A program made the position numbers and the translations under genes. Below are positions 44,504 to 53,069 of a stretch of 64,000 nucleotides of DNA, piece after piece. Position 1 is the first letter of the stretch; every line of letters starts with the position of its first letter. The stretch comes from JAACFF01 sp963807975 (GTDB lineage Bacteria > Chloroflexota > Anaerolineae > Promineifilales > Promineifilaceae), in assembly GCA_963807975.1 (NCBI GenBank), contig CAWEDV010000001.1, positions 2,480,001-2,544,000 on the forward strand, in the 5' to 3' direction. Below the pieces are notes generated by a model. It saw only the letters and a program-made list of their open reading frames with translations, was not told the DNA's origin and made no database searches.

Positions 44504-45550
44504 ATGTCTCAACCCACCGTCATCTGCCGAAATCTCAAGAAATCCTTCGCGGGGCTGCCCGTTGTCCATGATATTTCCTTCTCCGTATCTGCGGGCCACA
44601 TCTTAGCCTTGTTGGGGCCAAGCGGCTGCGGCAAGACCACGACCCTGCGCTTAATTGCCGGTTTTGAAGAATTAGACGCCGGTTCTATTGAAATTGTGGG
44701 CCAACTCGTTGCCAGCCCAGGGCGGCAGCTTCCGCCCGAGAAAAGACGGGCCGGGATGGTCTTTCAAGATTACGCCATCTTCCCTCATCTAAGCGTCGCC
44801 GGAAACATCGCCTTTGGCCTGCCGCCCACCGCTGCTAAAAAAAAGCGCGTGCAGGAAGCGTTGGCCCTTGTTGGGCTTGATAGCCTGGGAGAGCGCATGC
44901 CCCATGAGCTGTCAGGGGGCCAGCAGCAGCGCGTGGCGCTCGCTCGGGCGCTGGCGCCTCAGCCCGCCGTGCTCCTCCTAGACGAACCATTTTCCAATCT
45001 TGACGCCGCCCTGCGCGTCGAGGTCCGCCAAGAGGTAAAGGATCTGCTCAAACGCACCGGCACTACGGCCGTTTTTGTGACCCATGATCAAGAGGAAGCC
45101 CTCTTTCTCGGTGACGAAATCGCGGTCATGAACAACGGCCGTCTGCAACAAGTGGGTTCTGCGGACACGGTGTTCCACCATCCGCGCACCCAATTTGTGG
45201 CCCAATTCCTGGGCGGATCAGATTTTATCCCCGGCACTGTGGGCGCTGGAGGTGTGCGGACTCCCCTAGGAATACTGCCCCGATCGCTGCCCCTGCCCGG
45301 TGGGTCCACCGTTGAAGTTGCCGTCCGCCCCGATGATGTCATGCTTACAGCGGATCTTGATGGTCAGAGCCGCATCCTTTCCCGGCAGTTCCTGGGCATA
45401 GCCTACATAACCTGCGTGCAGCTTCCTGATGGTTCCATCGTCAACAGTTGGCAGTCCCATCTGATTGATCTACCTGCGGGAACGGCCGTCAAGGCCTGCA
45501 TCAAACCTGGCCACACCCTACCCTGTTTCCAGGATGGCCTGGCCATTTAG
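44504..45550 (+). CDS. fbpC: ferric-iron ABC transporter ATPase (FbpC-like)
   Basis: 348 aa. Walker A LGPSGCGKTTT (about 38), Q-loop VFQDYAIFPHLSV, signature LSGGQQQRVALARALA, Walker B VLLLDEPFSNLD, switch VFVTHDQEEALFL. A C-terminal TOBE-like region (VEVAVRPDDVML, RQFLGIAYITCVQLPDGS) is typical of iron and sulfate or spermidine importers. It begins nine bases after the permease stop and ends the fbpABC unit. The next gene, a DtxR-type regulator, starts about 150 bases downstream with its own control region. Confidence 0.93.
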   Translation: MSQPTVICRNLKKSFAGLPVVHDISFSVSAGHILALLGPSGCGKTTTLRLIAGFEELDAGSIEIVGQLVASPGRQLPPEKRRAGMVFQDYAIFPHLSVAGNIAFGLPPTAAKKKRVQEALALVGLDSLGERMPHELSGGQQQRVALARALAPQPAVLLLDEPFSNLDAALRVEVRQEVKDLLKRTGTTAVFVTHDQEEALFLGDEIAVMNNGRLQQVGSADTVFHHPRTQFVAQFLGGSDFIPGTVGAGGVRTPLGILPRSLPLPGGSTVEVAVRPDDVMLTADLDGQSRILSRQFLGIAYITCVQLPDGSIVNSWQSHLIDLPAGTAVKACIKPGHTLPCFQDGLAI

Positions 45551-45603
45551 ACAATTTGCTCCCCATCGACCTTGAAGAATATGACAAAGATCATGCGCCT
45601 ACC

Positions 45604-45658
45604 TGACAAATGTCATTGTCGCAGGGAGTCCTCATGCTTTATCATAAGGGTGACCTAA
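45604..45658. promoter_or_regulatory. inverted repeats in front of the DtxR-type regulator gene
   Basis: TGACA-AA-TGTCA (45604-45615) is a perfect 5-bp-arm repeat. TAAGGGTGACCTAA (45645-45658) is an imperfect palindrome with the TAAGG/CCTAA ends seen in DtxR/IdeR boxes. They are candidate autoregulatory sites. Confidence 0.4.
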
Positions 45659-45698
45659 TAAACGGGCATATGGGTAACCAAATTTTTGGATCAACGGT

Positions 45699-46370
45699 AT
45701 GAAACACGAACCCTTCAACGAAAGCACAGAGATGTATCTCAAGACCATCATAGAGCTCACGGAGCAAGAAGATTCGCCCGTACCGATTTCTGCTTTGGCG
45801 GAGCGTATGGGAGTTTCCAATGTATCGGCGACGGAGATGGTGCACCGCTTGGAAAAACAGGGGCTGCTGGAACATGCTCCCTATAAAGGTGTGAGCCTGT
45901 CCACCGTAGGGCGCCAGCGGGCCACGGCCGTTATCCGCGCCCATCATATGTGGGAATGTTTCTTAGCCGGAGAGCTGGGTTTGCCCTGGGAACAGGTGCA
46001 CGATTTTGCCTGCCGCCTGGAGCATGCCACGGACACGGCCGTGACCGAAGCACTGGCTGTACACTTGCAGCGACCACAGAGATGTCCCCATGGTAATGCC
46101 ATTCCCGACGAAGATGGCCACATCAATCAATTGACAGACGTATCTTTGACCGATCTCGCTCCCGGTCAGAGCGGAACGATCAGGCGCATATCGCCAGAAA
46201 GCACGATTTTGCTTGAGTACCTGGCCGCTCGTCATCTAACGCCCGGTCAGGCTTTTAGCTTCGACGAAGTGGCCCCTTTCAATGGTCCCTTGATGGTAAC
46301 CTGTGCCGGTGAAACACACGCCCTCGGTCGTGAGGTTGCCGCCCATATTTTTGTGAAGATCGATGACTAA
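45699..46370 (+). CDS. DtxR/MntR-family metal-dependent regulator
   Basis: 223 aa. N-terminal winged helix (STEMYLKTIIELTEQEDSPVPISALAERMGVSNVSATEMVHRLEKQGLLEHAPYKGVSLS, about 9-68), a metal-binding/dimerisation domain with AHHMWECFLAGELGLPW, CRLEHATDTAVTEAL and RCPHGNAIP (DtxR-type ligands Cys/His/Glu visible), and a C-terminal FeoA/SH3-like domain from about 145 (LTDLAPGQSGTIRRIS). It probably senses Fe2+ or Mn2+ and controls the flanking fbp and feo genes. Its stop overlaps the start of feoA (46363-46370), so it is the first gene of the feo operon. Confidence 0.9.
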   Translation: MKHEPFNESTEMYLKTIIELTEQEDSPVPISALAERMGVSNVSATEMVHRLEKQGLLEHAPYKGVSLSTVGRQRATAVIRAHHMWECFLAGELGLPWEQVHDFACRLEHATDTAVTEALAVHLQRPQRCPHGNAIPDEDGHINQLTDVSLTDLAPGQSGTIRRISPESTILLEYLAARHLTPGQAFSFDEVAPFNGPLMVTCAGETHALGREVAAHIFVKIDD

Positions 46371-46629
46371 TTTGCAGCGCGATCAACAAAATTCTGCCAC
46401 CTTTTTACTTTCCAAGGTAACCAAAGGAGAAACAGTGCGCCTGATGAGCATTGATGCCGGTAAAAAGCTGACCCATCGCCTAAACGAACTGGGTCTGACG
46501 CCCGGTGTCGAACTGATGTTGATCCATAACTCCGGCGGGCCGCTGCTGCTTTCCGTGCGTGATTCCCGCGTGGCCATTGGCCGCGGCATGGCCGAGAAAC
46601 TCTACGTCACACCCATTGGTAAGCAGTAA
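46363..46629 (+). CDS. feoA: ferrous-iron transport protein FeoA
   Basis: 88 aa SH3-like protein: LSKVTKGETVRLMSIDAGKKLTHRLNELGLTPGVELMLIHNSGGPLLLSVRDSRVAIGRGMAEKLYV, the standard FeoA pattern. It supports FeoB function at the cytoplasmic membrane. It overlaps the regulator gene by eight bases, and its stop is adjacent to the feoB start (46630), so translation is coupled along the operon. Confidence 0.92.
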   Translation: MTNLQRDQQNSATFLLSKVTKGETVRLMSIDAGKKLTHRLNELGLTPGVELMLIHNSGGPLLLSVRDSRVAIGRGMAEKLYVTPIGKQ

Positions 46630-47154
46630 ATGATGAAGCAGCGGCGCATCGCCCTGGCTGGCAATCCCAATGCTGGAAAGACCACCATCTTTAACGCCCT
46701 GACCGGGTCCAATCAGCACGTCGGCAATTGGCCTGGCAAAACAGTGGAAAAGAAAACGGGACATTTTCGCCATGAGGGCTGCACAATCGAGCTGGTCGAT
46801 CTGCCCGGTACCTACAGCCTGAGCGCCTATTCGCCAGAAGAAGTCATCGCCCGTGATTTCATCCTCAACGAATCTCCCGACCTGGTGGTCATCGTCGTCG
46901 ACGCCGCCAACTTGGAGCGCAATCTTTACCTGGCGGTGCAGATCCTGGAATTGGAAGTGCCCTCAATTCTCGTTTTAAACATGATTGACATGGCCCAGTC
47001 GCGTGGTTTTCAAATAGATATCGATCACTTGCAGCGCACCTTGCAAGCGCCTGTGGTTACAGCCGTGGCCCGAAAAGGGCAAGGGGTCAACGAAATCAAA
47101 GAGTTGATGGCCAATTATCAGCCCCAAGCAAGGACGCCCTATGAGCTTGCTTGA
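46630..47154 (+). CDS. feoB: FeoB G-domain as a separate protein (split FeoB, part 1)
   Basis: 174 aa GTPase: G1 GNPNAGKTT, G3 DLPGTYSLSAYSPEE, G4 region NMIDMAQSRG (NxxD) and G5-like VTAVARKGQG. It ends at the exact boundary where FeoB's helical GDI domain starts. Standard FeoB is one chain of about 700 aa. Here the membrane part is a second ORF that begins 14 bases before this stop, in the +1 frame. Both halves are otherwise complete, so a functional split with coupled translation is likelier than a frameshift mutation. Confidence 0.85.
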   Translation: MMKQRRIALAGNPNAGKTTIFNALTGSNQHVGNWPGKTVEKKTGHFRHEGCTIELVDLPGTYSLSAYSPEEVIARDFILNESPDLVVIVVDAANLERNLYLAVQILELEVPSILVLNMIDMAQSRGFQIDIDHLQRTLQAPVVTAVARKGQGVNEIKELMANYQPQARTPYELA

Positions 47155-48871
47155 AACCACCACGGTCAGCGGCTTTTCCATCGACTATGGTCCCGACCTG
47201 GAAGAAGCTATGGCAAAGCTCGGTCAAGAGATCAGCCGCTATCCCCAAATTTGCGAAACCTTCCCCAAACGCTGGTTGGCCATCAAACTACTCGAGCAGG
47301 ACCGTGAAATTCAACAGCGTTTGCTGGCCCTGGAAGGAGGCCCGGCTGTCCTCACCCATGCCCAAATCAGCTATGTTGGGCTAGCTGAAATATATGGCGT
47401 GGATATCGACGCCACCATAGCCAACCGTCGTTACAGTTGGATTCACAGCCTTGTTGAGCAATCTTTACACAGAACCAAGACCGACCGTTTCACCCCATCG
47501 GACAAGATCGACCATATTCTGACCCATAAATACCTCGGCATCCCCATCTTTCTCGCCGCTATGTGGGCCGTATTCAAGCTAACCGCTGAAGTATCCGCCC
47601 CCTATATCGACTGGATCGACACTGTACTCAGCGGTCCAATCACCAACTGGATGATCGCCCTGTTCTCATTTGTCGGTCTGTCCGGCACCTGGATTGCCAG
47701 CCTATTTGTCGATGGCGTCATCGCCGGGGTAGGTGGTTTGCTCGTATTTATCCCCGTGCTCATGTTCCTCTACCTGGCCTTGGCTCTCTTAGAAGATTCT
47801 GGTTATATGGCCCGCGCTGCCTTTGTCATGGACAGCCTCATGAGCCGCATAGGCCTGCACGGCAAGAGCTTCCTGCCCCTCATGGTTGGCTTTGGCTGCT
47901 CCGTGCCCGCCATCTACGCCACCCGTACCCTCGAAAACGAAAAAGACCGCATCTTAACTGGTCTCCTGGTGCCCTTCATGAGCTGCGGCGCGCGCCTGCC
48001 CGTCTACGTCATGTTTGCCGCTATCTTCTTCCCCAATTATGGTGGTGCTGTCGTCTTTGGCCTCTACCTACTAGGCATCATGACCGCCATCATCCTGGGC
48101 ATCATCCTTCGTCGCACCGTGTTCCAGGATGATGATCAATCCGCCTTTGTCATGGAACTACCTCCCTACCGCCTGCCCGCCCTGCGTAGCGTCTGGTTCC
48201 ATATGTGGCACCGCACAAAAGAATTTCTGAAGAGCGCCTGGACCATGATCCTGGGCATCAGCATCATCATTTGGCTCTTAATGGCCATCCCGGTTGGTAG
48301 CGGCGGGGAATTTGCCGACACAGAAGTCGACAGCAGTCTCTACGCCGCCGTATCCGGGGTCATTGCCCCCGTCTTAGAGCCCCTCGGTTTTGGCAATTGG
48401 CAGTCCAGCGGTGCCCTCATCAGCGGCTTTGTGGCCAAGGAAGTGGTCGTCAGCACGCTGGCCCAGGTATACGGGGTCTCCGATTTAGAAGAAGCACCCC
48501 CAACCTCAACCTTTCTCGAAGATGTCGGCGCAATCGTCGTCGGCTTTGCCCAGGCCACCATTGATACCATCAAGTCAATCCCCTTGATTGTAGGCATCAA
48601 TCTCTTTGCAGATGATGTTGAAGAAGCGCCCTCTACGCTCATGGTTGCCATTGAAGATGGTTTTGAAGAATCCAGCGGCGGTTATGGCGCGCTGGCAGCG
48701 CTCTCCTTCATGGTTTTTGTACTTATTTACACCCCCTGTATGGTCGCCGCCGCCGCCGAAAAACAAGAACTAGGCGCCAAATGGATGTGGGTCAGCCTCA
48801 TTGGCCAGCTCCTCCTCGCCTGGAGCATGGCCTTCCTCATCTTCCAAGGAGGCAAACTCCTACTAAGCTAA
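47141..48871 (+). CDS. feoB: FeoB membrane channel (split FeoB, part 2)
   Basis: 576 aa. It starts MSLLETTTVSGFSIDYGPDLEEAMAKLG, the GDI/spacer helices (about 13-140), followed by the Gate/Nucleoside-recognition membrane domains. FeoB hallmarks: GLLVFIPVLMFLYLALALLEDSGYMARAAFVMD, SFLPLMVGFGCSVPAIYATRTLE (GCSVPAI, proposed Fe2+ pore cysteine), LVPFMSCGARLPVYVMFAAIFF and SGFVAKEVVVSTLAQVYG. It imports Fe2+ with the G-domain supplied in trans by the preceding gene. The ATG lies inside the end of part 1. Confidence 0.9.
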   Translation: MSLLETTTVSGFSIDYGPDLEEAMAKLGQEISRYPQICETFPKRWLAIKLLEQDREIQQRLLALEGGPAVLTHAQISYVGLAEIYGVDIDATIANRRYSWIHSLVEQSLHRTKTDRFTPSDKIDHILTHKYLGIPIFLAAMWAVFKLTAEVSAPYIDWIDTVLSGPITNWMIALFSFVGLSGTWIASLFVDGVIAGVGGLLVFIPVLMFLYLALALLEDSGYMARAAFVMDSLMSRIGLHGKSFLPLMVGFGCSVPAIYATRTLENEKDRILTGLLVPFMSCGARLPVYVMFAAIFFPNYGGAVVFGLYLLGIMTAIILGIILRRTVFQDDDQSAFVMELPPYRLPALRSVWFHMWHRTKEFLKSAWTMILGISIIIWLLMAIPVGSGGEFADTEVDSSLYAAVSGVIAPVLEPLGFGNWQSSGALISGFVAKEVVVSTLAQVYGVSDLEEAPPTSTFLEDVGAIVVGFAQATIDTIKSIPLIVGINLFADDVEEAPSTLMVAIEDGFEESSGGYGALAALSFMVFVLIYTPCMVAAAAEKQELGAKWMWVSLIGQLLLAWSMAFLIFQGGKLLLS

Positions 48872-48963
48872 CCCACATCCCGCCATCCTATACAGAGAAT
48901 TCGCATAGTATGTCCCTCTTTGTTGACCGCTAATTGTTATTTGCGATATGTTAATTGTTTATT

Positions 48964-49254
48964 ATGTTATATCAAGTCCTAGAGGAAATTGAAAAAGCCC
49001 GCGGCCCCGTTCTCGTCAAAGATCTCGGGCAAAAATTGAACATCGATCCCGGCGTGCTCATGGGCATGATCCAGTTCTGGGTGCAAAAAGGACGCCTCTG
49101 TGATGACGATGCCGTTGCAGCTGAAGGAATCGCCTGCGCCGGTGATGGCTGCGTCGACTCCTGTAATGGCCAAACGAACTGCGCTTTCGTGGCCAAAATG
49201 CCCAAAACCTACTCCATCGCCAAAATCGAGATTCATGAAAATGGCGACGCCTGA
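48964..49254 (+). CDS. feoC: FeoC-like winged-helix protein with cysteine cluster
   Basis: 96 aa. The N-terminal part (LYQVLEEIEKARGPVLVKDLGQKLNIDPGVLMGMIQFWVQKGRL) is the winged helix of FeoC/LysR-like transport regulators. The C-terminal half has CAGDGCVDSCNGQTNCAF, four cysteines that may hold an oxygen-sensitive Fe-S cluster. ATG 48964 was chosen over a TTG nine bases upstream. It is the last gene of the feo group, 92 bases after feoB part 2, and overlaps the YwiC-like gene start. Confidence 0.8.
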   Translation: MLYQVLEEIEKARGPVLVKDLGQKLNIDPGVLMGMIQFWVQKGRLCDDDAVAAEGIACAGDGCVDSCNGQTNCAFVAKMPKTYSIAKIEIHENGDA

Positions 49255-50050
49255 TAGCAGTCGCGGCCTTTCCAAATCCCGACTCAAAAGTGTTGCTCTC
49301 CCCGCATCGTATGGAAGTTGGAGTCTGGTTTCCGAACCAATCCTCTTGGGTCTGTTAGTCGCCCCTTCTGGGGCTGGGCTGCTCATCGCTTTTACCGGCT
49401 TGCTAACCTTCGTCCTCAACCAACCGCTCAAAATAATCATCGCTGATCGCCAGCGGGGCCGGCAGTACGCTCGTACGCGTCTGGCCATCCGCGTGGCCCT
49501 AGTTTATGCTTTGCTTGCTGCTCTCTGTTTCTTGGCTTTAATCTGGGCCGTTGGTTTGCTGCCCCTGCTGCCCCTGCTCTTGGCCCTGCCGTTGTTGGGT
49601 ATCTTTTTGGTTTATGATCTTCGCCCCAGTCGCAGCATGCAGGCTGAGCTTTCCGCCCCTGCCGGCTTCTCGGCCATTGCGGCCAGCATTGCGCTGGCCG
49701 CTTCGTGGGAGCTTCCGCCCGCCTTCGCTCTTTGGGTCGTGATGATCGCCCGCTCTGTCCCTGCCGTGCTTTATGTACGAGCCCGCCTGCGTTTGGCCAA
49801 AGGGCAGCCGGCCCGGCAGGCGCCCGTAATAGGTGCCCATATGTTGGCCCTGGTCGTTATCGCTGCCCTTATTATCTTGGGGTTGGCCCCACCAACGGCC
49901 CTTCTCGCCTTCCTCATCCTTCTCCTCCGTGCTTCCCTTGGTCTCTCTCCCTACCGCCGCTCATACAACCCCATGACCCTGGGCTGGATCGAAACTGCCA
50001 CCGGCCTTTTCGCCGTTCTGCTCATCGCCATAGGCTATTGGCTCTACTAG
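49241..50050 (+). CDS. YwiC-like family membrane protein
   Basis: About 269 aa with eight or so membrane segments. The N-terminal SVALPASYGSWSLVSEPILLGLLVAPSGAGLLIAFTGLLTFVLNQPLKIIIADRQRGR is characteristic of YwiC-like proteins (the HGxW region here reads YGSW), and the C terminus reads LGWIETATGLFAVLLIAIGYWL. Function is unknown; relatives occur in anaerobes near respiratory or metal genes. ATG 49241 (or 49235) lies inside the 3' end of the feoC-like gene, so it belongs to the feo operon. Confidence 0.75.
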   Translation: MATPDSSRGLSKSRLKSVALPASYGSWSLVSEPILLGLLVAPSGAGLLIAFTGLLTFVLNQPLKIIIADRQRGRQYARTRLAIRVALVYALLAALCFLALIWAVGLLPLLPLLLALPLLGIFLVYDLRPSRSMQAELSAPAGFSAIAASIALAASWELPPAFALWVVMIARSVPAVLYVRARLRLAKGQPARQAPVIGAHMLALVVIAALIILGLAPPTALLAFLILLLRASLGLSPYRRSYNPMTLGWIETATGLFAVLLIAIGYWLY

Positions 50051-50212
50051 CTGAAGTTCGTTGGCAGCTTTGGTAATACCCTGGCTGTAAATGGATGTGA
50101 TGAAATCGAAGAGTGTCGCTAATTCAGCTTGGGTTGATAATCACCAATAAAACATATTTACCAGTTGATCCTTTGCTCATCCTCCGCCTTGATCTCATAA
50201 TTGTGGGCGTTC

Positions 50213-51193
50213 ATGGACTACGATTTTTTATTCTCAATTGTGATACCGGTGCGCGATGGTGGGGCTCAATTTGAGCGTTGCCTCGCCGCGCTGGCTGCGT
50301 CATCATTCCGGCGCTGGGAGTTGATCGTCGTGGATGATCATTCCACCGATACCTCAGCGACCATGGCCCGCAGCTGCGGGGCCATTGTGCTGTCAAGCCC
50401 CGCTGCCGGTCCAGCATATGCACGCAATATTGGCGCCGCTGCTGCTCAAGGGGATTATCTCTTTTTCATCGATGCCGATTGTGCGCTTCACCCTAACACG
50501 CTGCAGCGAGCAGCCAACATCCTAGAGGCAGATCCTGCGGTTGATGCCCTGTTTGGTTCTTATGACGATTCGCCCGCTGCCCCCAACTTAATTTCCCAGT
50601 ATAAGAATCTACAGCACCACTATATCCACCAAACCAGCCGTCCGCAGGCGTCTACCTTTTGGAGCGGTTGTGGCTGTGTTAAGCGAGAGCGATTCCTTGA
50701 GCTGGGTGGATTTGATGCGCAGCGCTACCCGCAGCCCTCCATTGAGGATATAGAGTTTGGTCTGCGTCTTGTGAATGATGCTGGGCGGATTCTTCTCGCG
50801 CAGGATGTACAGGTCAAGCATTTGAAACGTTGGACGTGGCGCTCTTGGCTTGCTGCCGACATCAAAACCCGTGCTTTACCCTGGAGCCAGCTGATCTTAG
50901 AGCGGGGCCAGTCCGCGCCAGACCTGAATCTACAGTGGCGTCAGAGAACAAGCGGGCTGTTCGCCGTGTTATTGCTACCCTTGTTTGCTTGGAAGGTAAC
51001 ACGGCCGTTGGCTGCGCTGCTTCTCCTTCTCCTTCTCCTGCTGAACTGGGGTTTTTATCGCTTCTTGTGGCGCAAACGGGGGCTGCGCTTCATGTTGGCC
51101 TGCATTCCGCTGCACTGGCTCTATTACTTATACAGTTCCGCAGCTTTCGGTTTATCGCTGCTGGAACATATCTTCATGCGTGATAAGATGTAA
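50213..51193 (+). CDS. family 2 glycosyltransferase
   Basis: 326 aa. GT-A fold: FSIVIPVRDGGAQFERCLAALAAS, LIVVDDHSTD, GPAYARNIGAAAAQGDYLFFIDADCALHP (DxD-like DAD), SGCGCVKRERFLELGGFD, EDIEFGLRL. Hydrophobic C-terminal helices (LAALLLLLLLLLNWGFY and another near 300) suggest membrane attachment. ATG 50213 gives MDYDFLFSIVIP; an earlier TTG is unlikely. It is the only + strand gene of the polysaccharide cluster. Confidence 0.9.
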   Translation: MDYDFLFSIVIPVRDGGAQFERCLAALAASSFRRWELIVVDDHSTDTSATMARSCGAIVLSSPAAGPAYARNIGAAAAQGDYLFFIDADCALHPNTLQRAANILEADPAVDALFGSYDDSPAAPNLISQYKNLQHHYIHQTSRPQASTFWSGCGCVKRERFLELGGFDAQRYPQPSIEDIEFGLRLVNDAGRILLAQDVQVKHLKRWTWRSWLAADIKTRALPWSQLILERGQSAPDLNLQWRQRTSGLFAVLLLPLFAWKVTRPLAALLLLLLLLLNWGFYRFLWRKRGLRFMLACIPLHWLYYLYSSAAFGLSLLEHIFMRDKM

Positions 51194-51234
51194 GGCCTCG
51201 TGCATCTGAGCGCTCCGCTTCAAACCAGCCAACC

Positions 51235-52143
51235 CTAGAAAACACCGTCCTTTCTACCCCTGTGCCTTACCCTGTCTTGAATAGTGCCCTCGGCCGTTGC
51301 CAGCTGCGCGGCGAGTACCAGACCGGCAGTTGACCAGGCCCTGAAACCGTTATTCACTTTGAATGGAAATGCCAATAAATGCCAGTAAGTGCGCCAAGGT
51401 TCCAGCCGGTAGGGAACGTTTTCTCTTTGAGCCAGAAAGCGCCGCGCAGCCGCCGAACCACTCCCATACTGCACGTGCAGTTTCCAAAAATCACATAAGC
51501 CTAGATCGTGCTCGTGAAAAACCAGGGCATCAGGGTCAACCACGATAGGCCGGCCTGCGAGCCGCCAGCGATGACAGAAGTAGCGATCCTCGCCATATCG
51601 AAGCCCTCTTTCAAAACCGCCCATGTCCAGAAAGATCTCCTTCGGCACCGTCATATTATTGGCCGTCAACAGTTTACTGGTTGCCGATTCCGTCGCTGGC
51701 CCTTCACGCATAAAGGTCATGATCAACTGCGTAGCTTCCGCATAAGGATTGTCGCCCAACATATTGACGACCGGCCCTCCTATCATCGCCTGCGAATCTC
51801 GCGCACAAGCCGATCGCAGCGCCGCCAACCATCCCGGGTGCGGGATGCAATCATCATCCACGAAAACCAGGTAGCTGCCACGAGCCGCGGCTGCTCCAGT
51901 ATTGCGCGCGCTTCCTGGTCCCTGATTCCTCTGGCAAAACAGACGCAAGTTTAAAGATGCTGCAAAACTAGCAGCAGCTTTGTAAGGGGGGACAGAGCTG
52001 CCATCGTCGACCACGATCACCTCAAAGGGCTCCTCATACTCCTGCTGGGCGACGGCCTCCAGGCAGCGCTCAAGCATGCGCGCGCGATTGTAGGTGGCAA
52101 TGATGATCGAGAATGTGAAAGCGCTTGATCGAGAAGGGTACAT
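51235..52143 (-). CDS. family 2 glycosyltransferase
   Basis: 302 aa. FSIIIATYNRARMLERCLEAVAQQ, VIVVDDGSSVPP, GPGSARNTGAAAARGSYLVFVDDDCIPHPGW (DDD metal site), NNMTVPKEIFLDMGGFERGLRYGEDRYFCHRW. The catalytic ED segment is intact. It lies in tandem with a second GT2 (15-base gap), and the two are similar enough to be an old duplication. Donor and acceptor sugars cannot be read from the sequence. Confidence 0.92.
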   Translation of the reverse strand: MYPSRSSAFTFSIIIATYNRARMLERCLEAVAQQEYEEPFEVIVVDDGSSVPPYKAAASFAASLNLRLFCQRNQGPGSARNTGAAAARGSYLVFVDDDCIPHPGWLAALRSACARDSQAMIGGPVVNMLGDNPYAEATQLIMTFMREGPATESATSKLLTANNMTVPKEIFLDMGGFERGLRYGEDRYFCHRWRLAGRPIVVDPDALVFHEHDLGLCDFWKLHVQYGSGSAAARRFLAQRENVPYRLEPWRTYWHLLAFPFKVNNGFRAWSTAGLVLAAQLATAEGTIQDRVRHRGRKDGVF

Positions 52144-52158
52144 GCCAAACTTTCCTGC

Positions 52159-53061
52159 TCACCTAGGGCAAGATGGGCACTCAAATATCCTTGCCCAATA
52201 ATAGCCCAACCCGTTTGCGGCCTGCGAGAAGAGCAGCAGAATCAGCAGGGGGACGGCCGTAATACCCCGCCTTGTTTGCCACGGTAGAGCCAGCAGTCCC
52301 CTGTAAAATCGCCACGATTCAAGACGATTGGCAGCACCTCCACGTGCCATCCGTCTTTGGTGGTAATGATAATTGCCCAATCCATAGCGAAAATGGTGGC
52401 GCAAGAATGATCGCGCCGTAAGCTCTTGGAAATGTTTTACTCCTGCTTCGGGAACATATTTCAATTGTCGCCCGCTCTGCTGCCACCGGGCACAAAAATC
52501 CCGGTCCTCACCGGCAGCCAACGGGAAGCTTGTATCAAAGCCATCAATTTCATGAAAAGAACTGGATGCGAGGGCCAGATTATTCGAAGCAAAGAACTGC
52601 GGCTGCCCCGTTTTTTGTATGTCATATTGGTAAAGATGGCTACTGAGCATCTGGCTGGCAGCAGCGTACGAGTTACTTGTTATCCCATTATCAGTGCGCC
52701 CCCCAATCAGGCATTCTGGATTTTCTACCAGATTTTCAGCCAGAATGCGCAGCCAGTTGGGATCGGGAGCGCAGTCGTCATCGATAAAAGCGAGAAAGCG
52801 ACCCTGAGCCGAGGCGGCGCCCTTGTTGCGCGCGCTGGCAGGACCGGCATTTTCCTGCCACACGAGTTTGATTTGTAGTGGGCGCTGTTCTTTCCGCACC
52901 AGGCCGGCTAAATCCAACGCGCTGCCATCATCAACCACAATGACTTCAAAGTGCTCGCTTGGATAACCAAGCTCCTCGAGAGCATCCAGACAGGCCGCCA
53001 ATTGTTTCGGCCGTCCATAGGTCGGGATGACAATCGAGAAAAACGGGGTATCAAGTGCCAT
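52159..53061 (-). CDS. family 2 glycosyltransferase
   Basis: 300 aa, paralogous to the preceding GT2: FSIVIPTYGRPKQLAACLDALEEL, VIVVDDGSALD, GPASARNKGAASAQGRFLAFIDDDCAPDPNW, NLALASSSFHEIDGFDTSFPLAAGEDRDFCARW. A short C-terminal hydrophobic helix (AVPLLILLLFSQAAN) may anchor it. The gene upstream on the same strand is a disrupted sulfotransferase whose reading frames end nine bases before this start codon. Confidence 0.92.
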   Translation of the reverse strand: MALDTPFFSIVIPTYGRPKQLAACLDALEELGYPSEHFEVIVVDDGSALDLAGLVRKEQRPLQIKLVWQENAGPASARNKGAASAQGRFLAFIDDDCAPDPNWLRILAENLVENPECLIGGRTDNGITSNSYAAASQMLSSHLYQYDIQKTGQPQFFASNNLALASSSFHEIDGFDTSFPLAAGEDRDFCARWQQSGRQLKYVPEAGVKHFQELTARSFLRHHFRYGLGNYHYHQRRMARGGAANRLESWRFYRGLLALPWQTRRGITAVPLLILLLFSQAANGLGYYWARIFECPSCPR

Positions 53062-53069
53062 CGATCACC

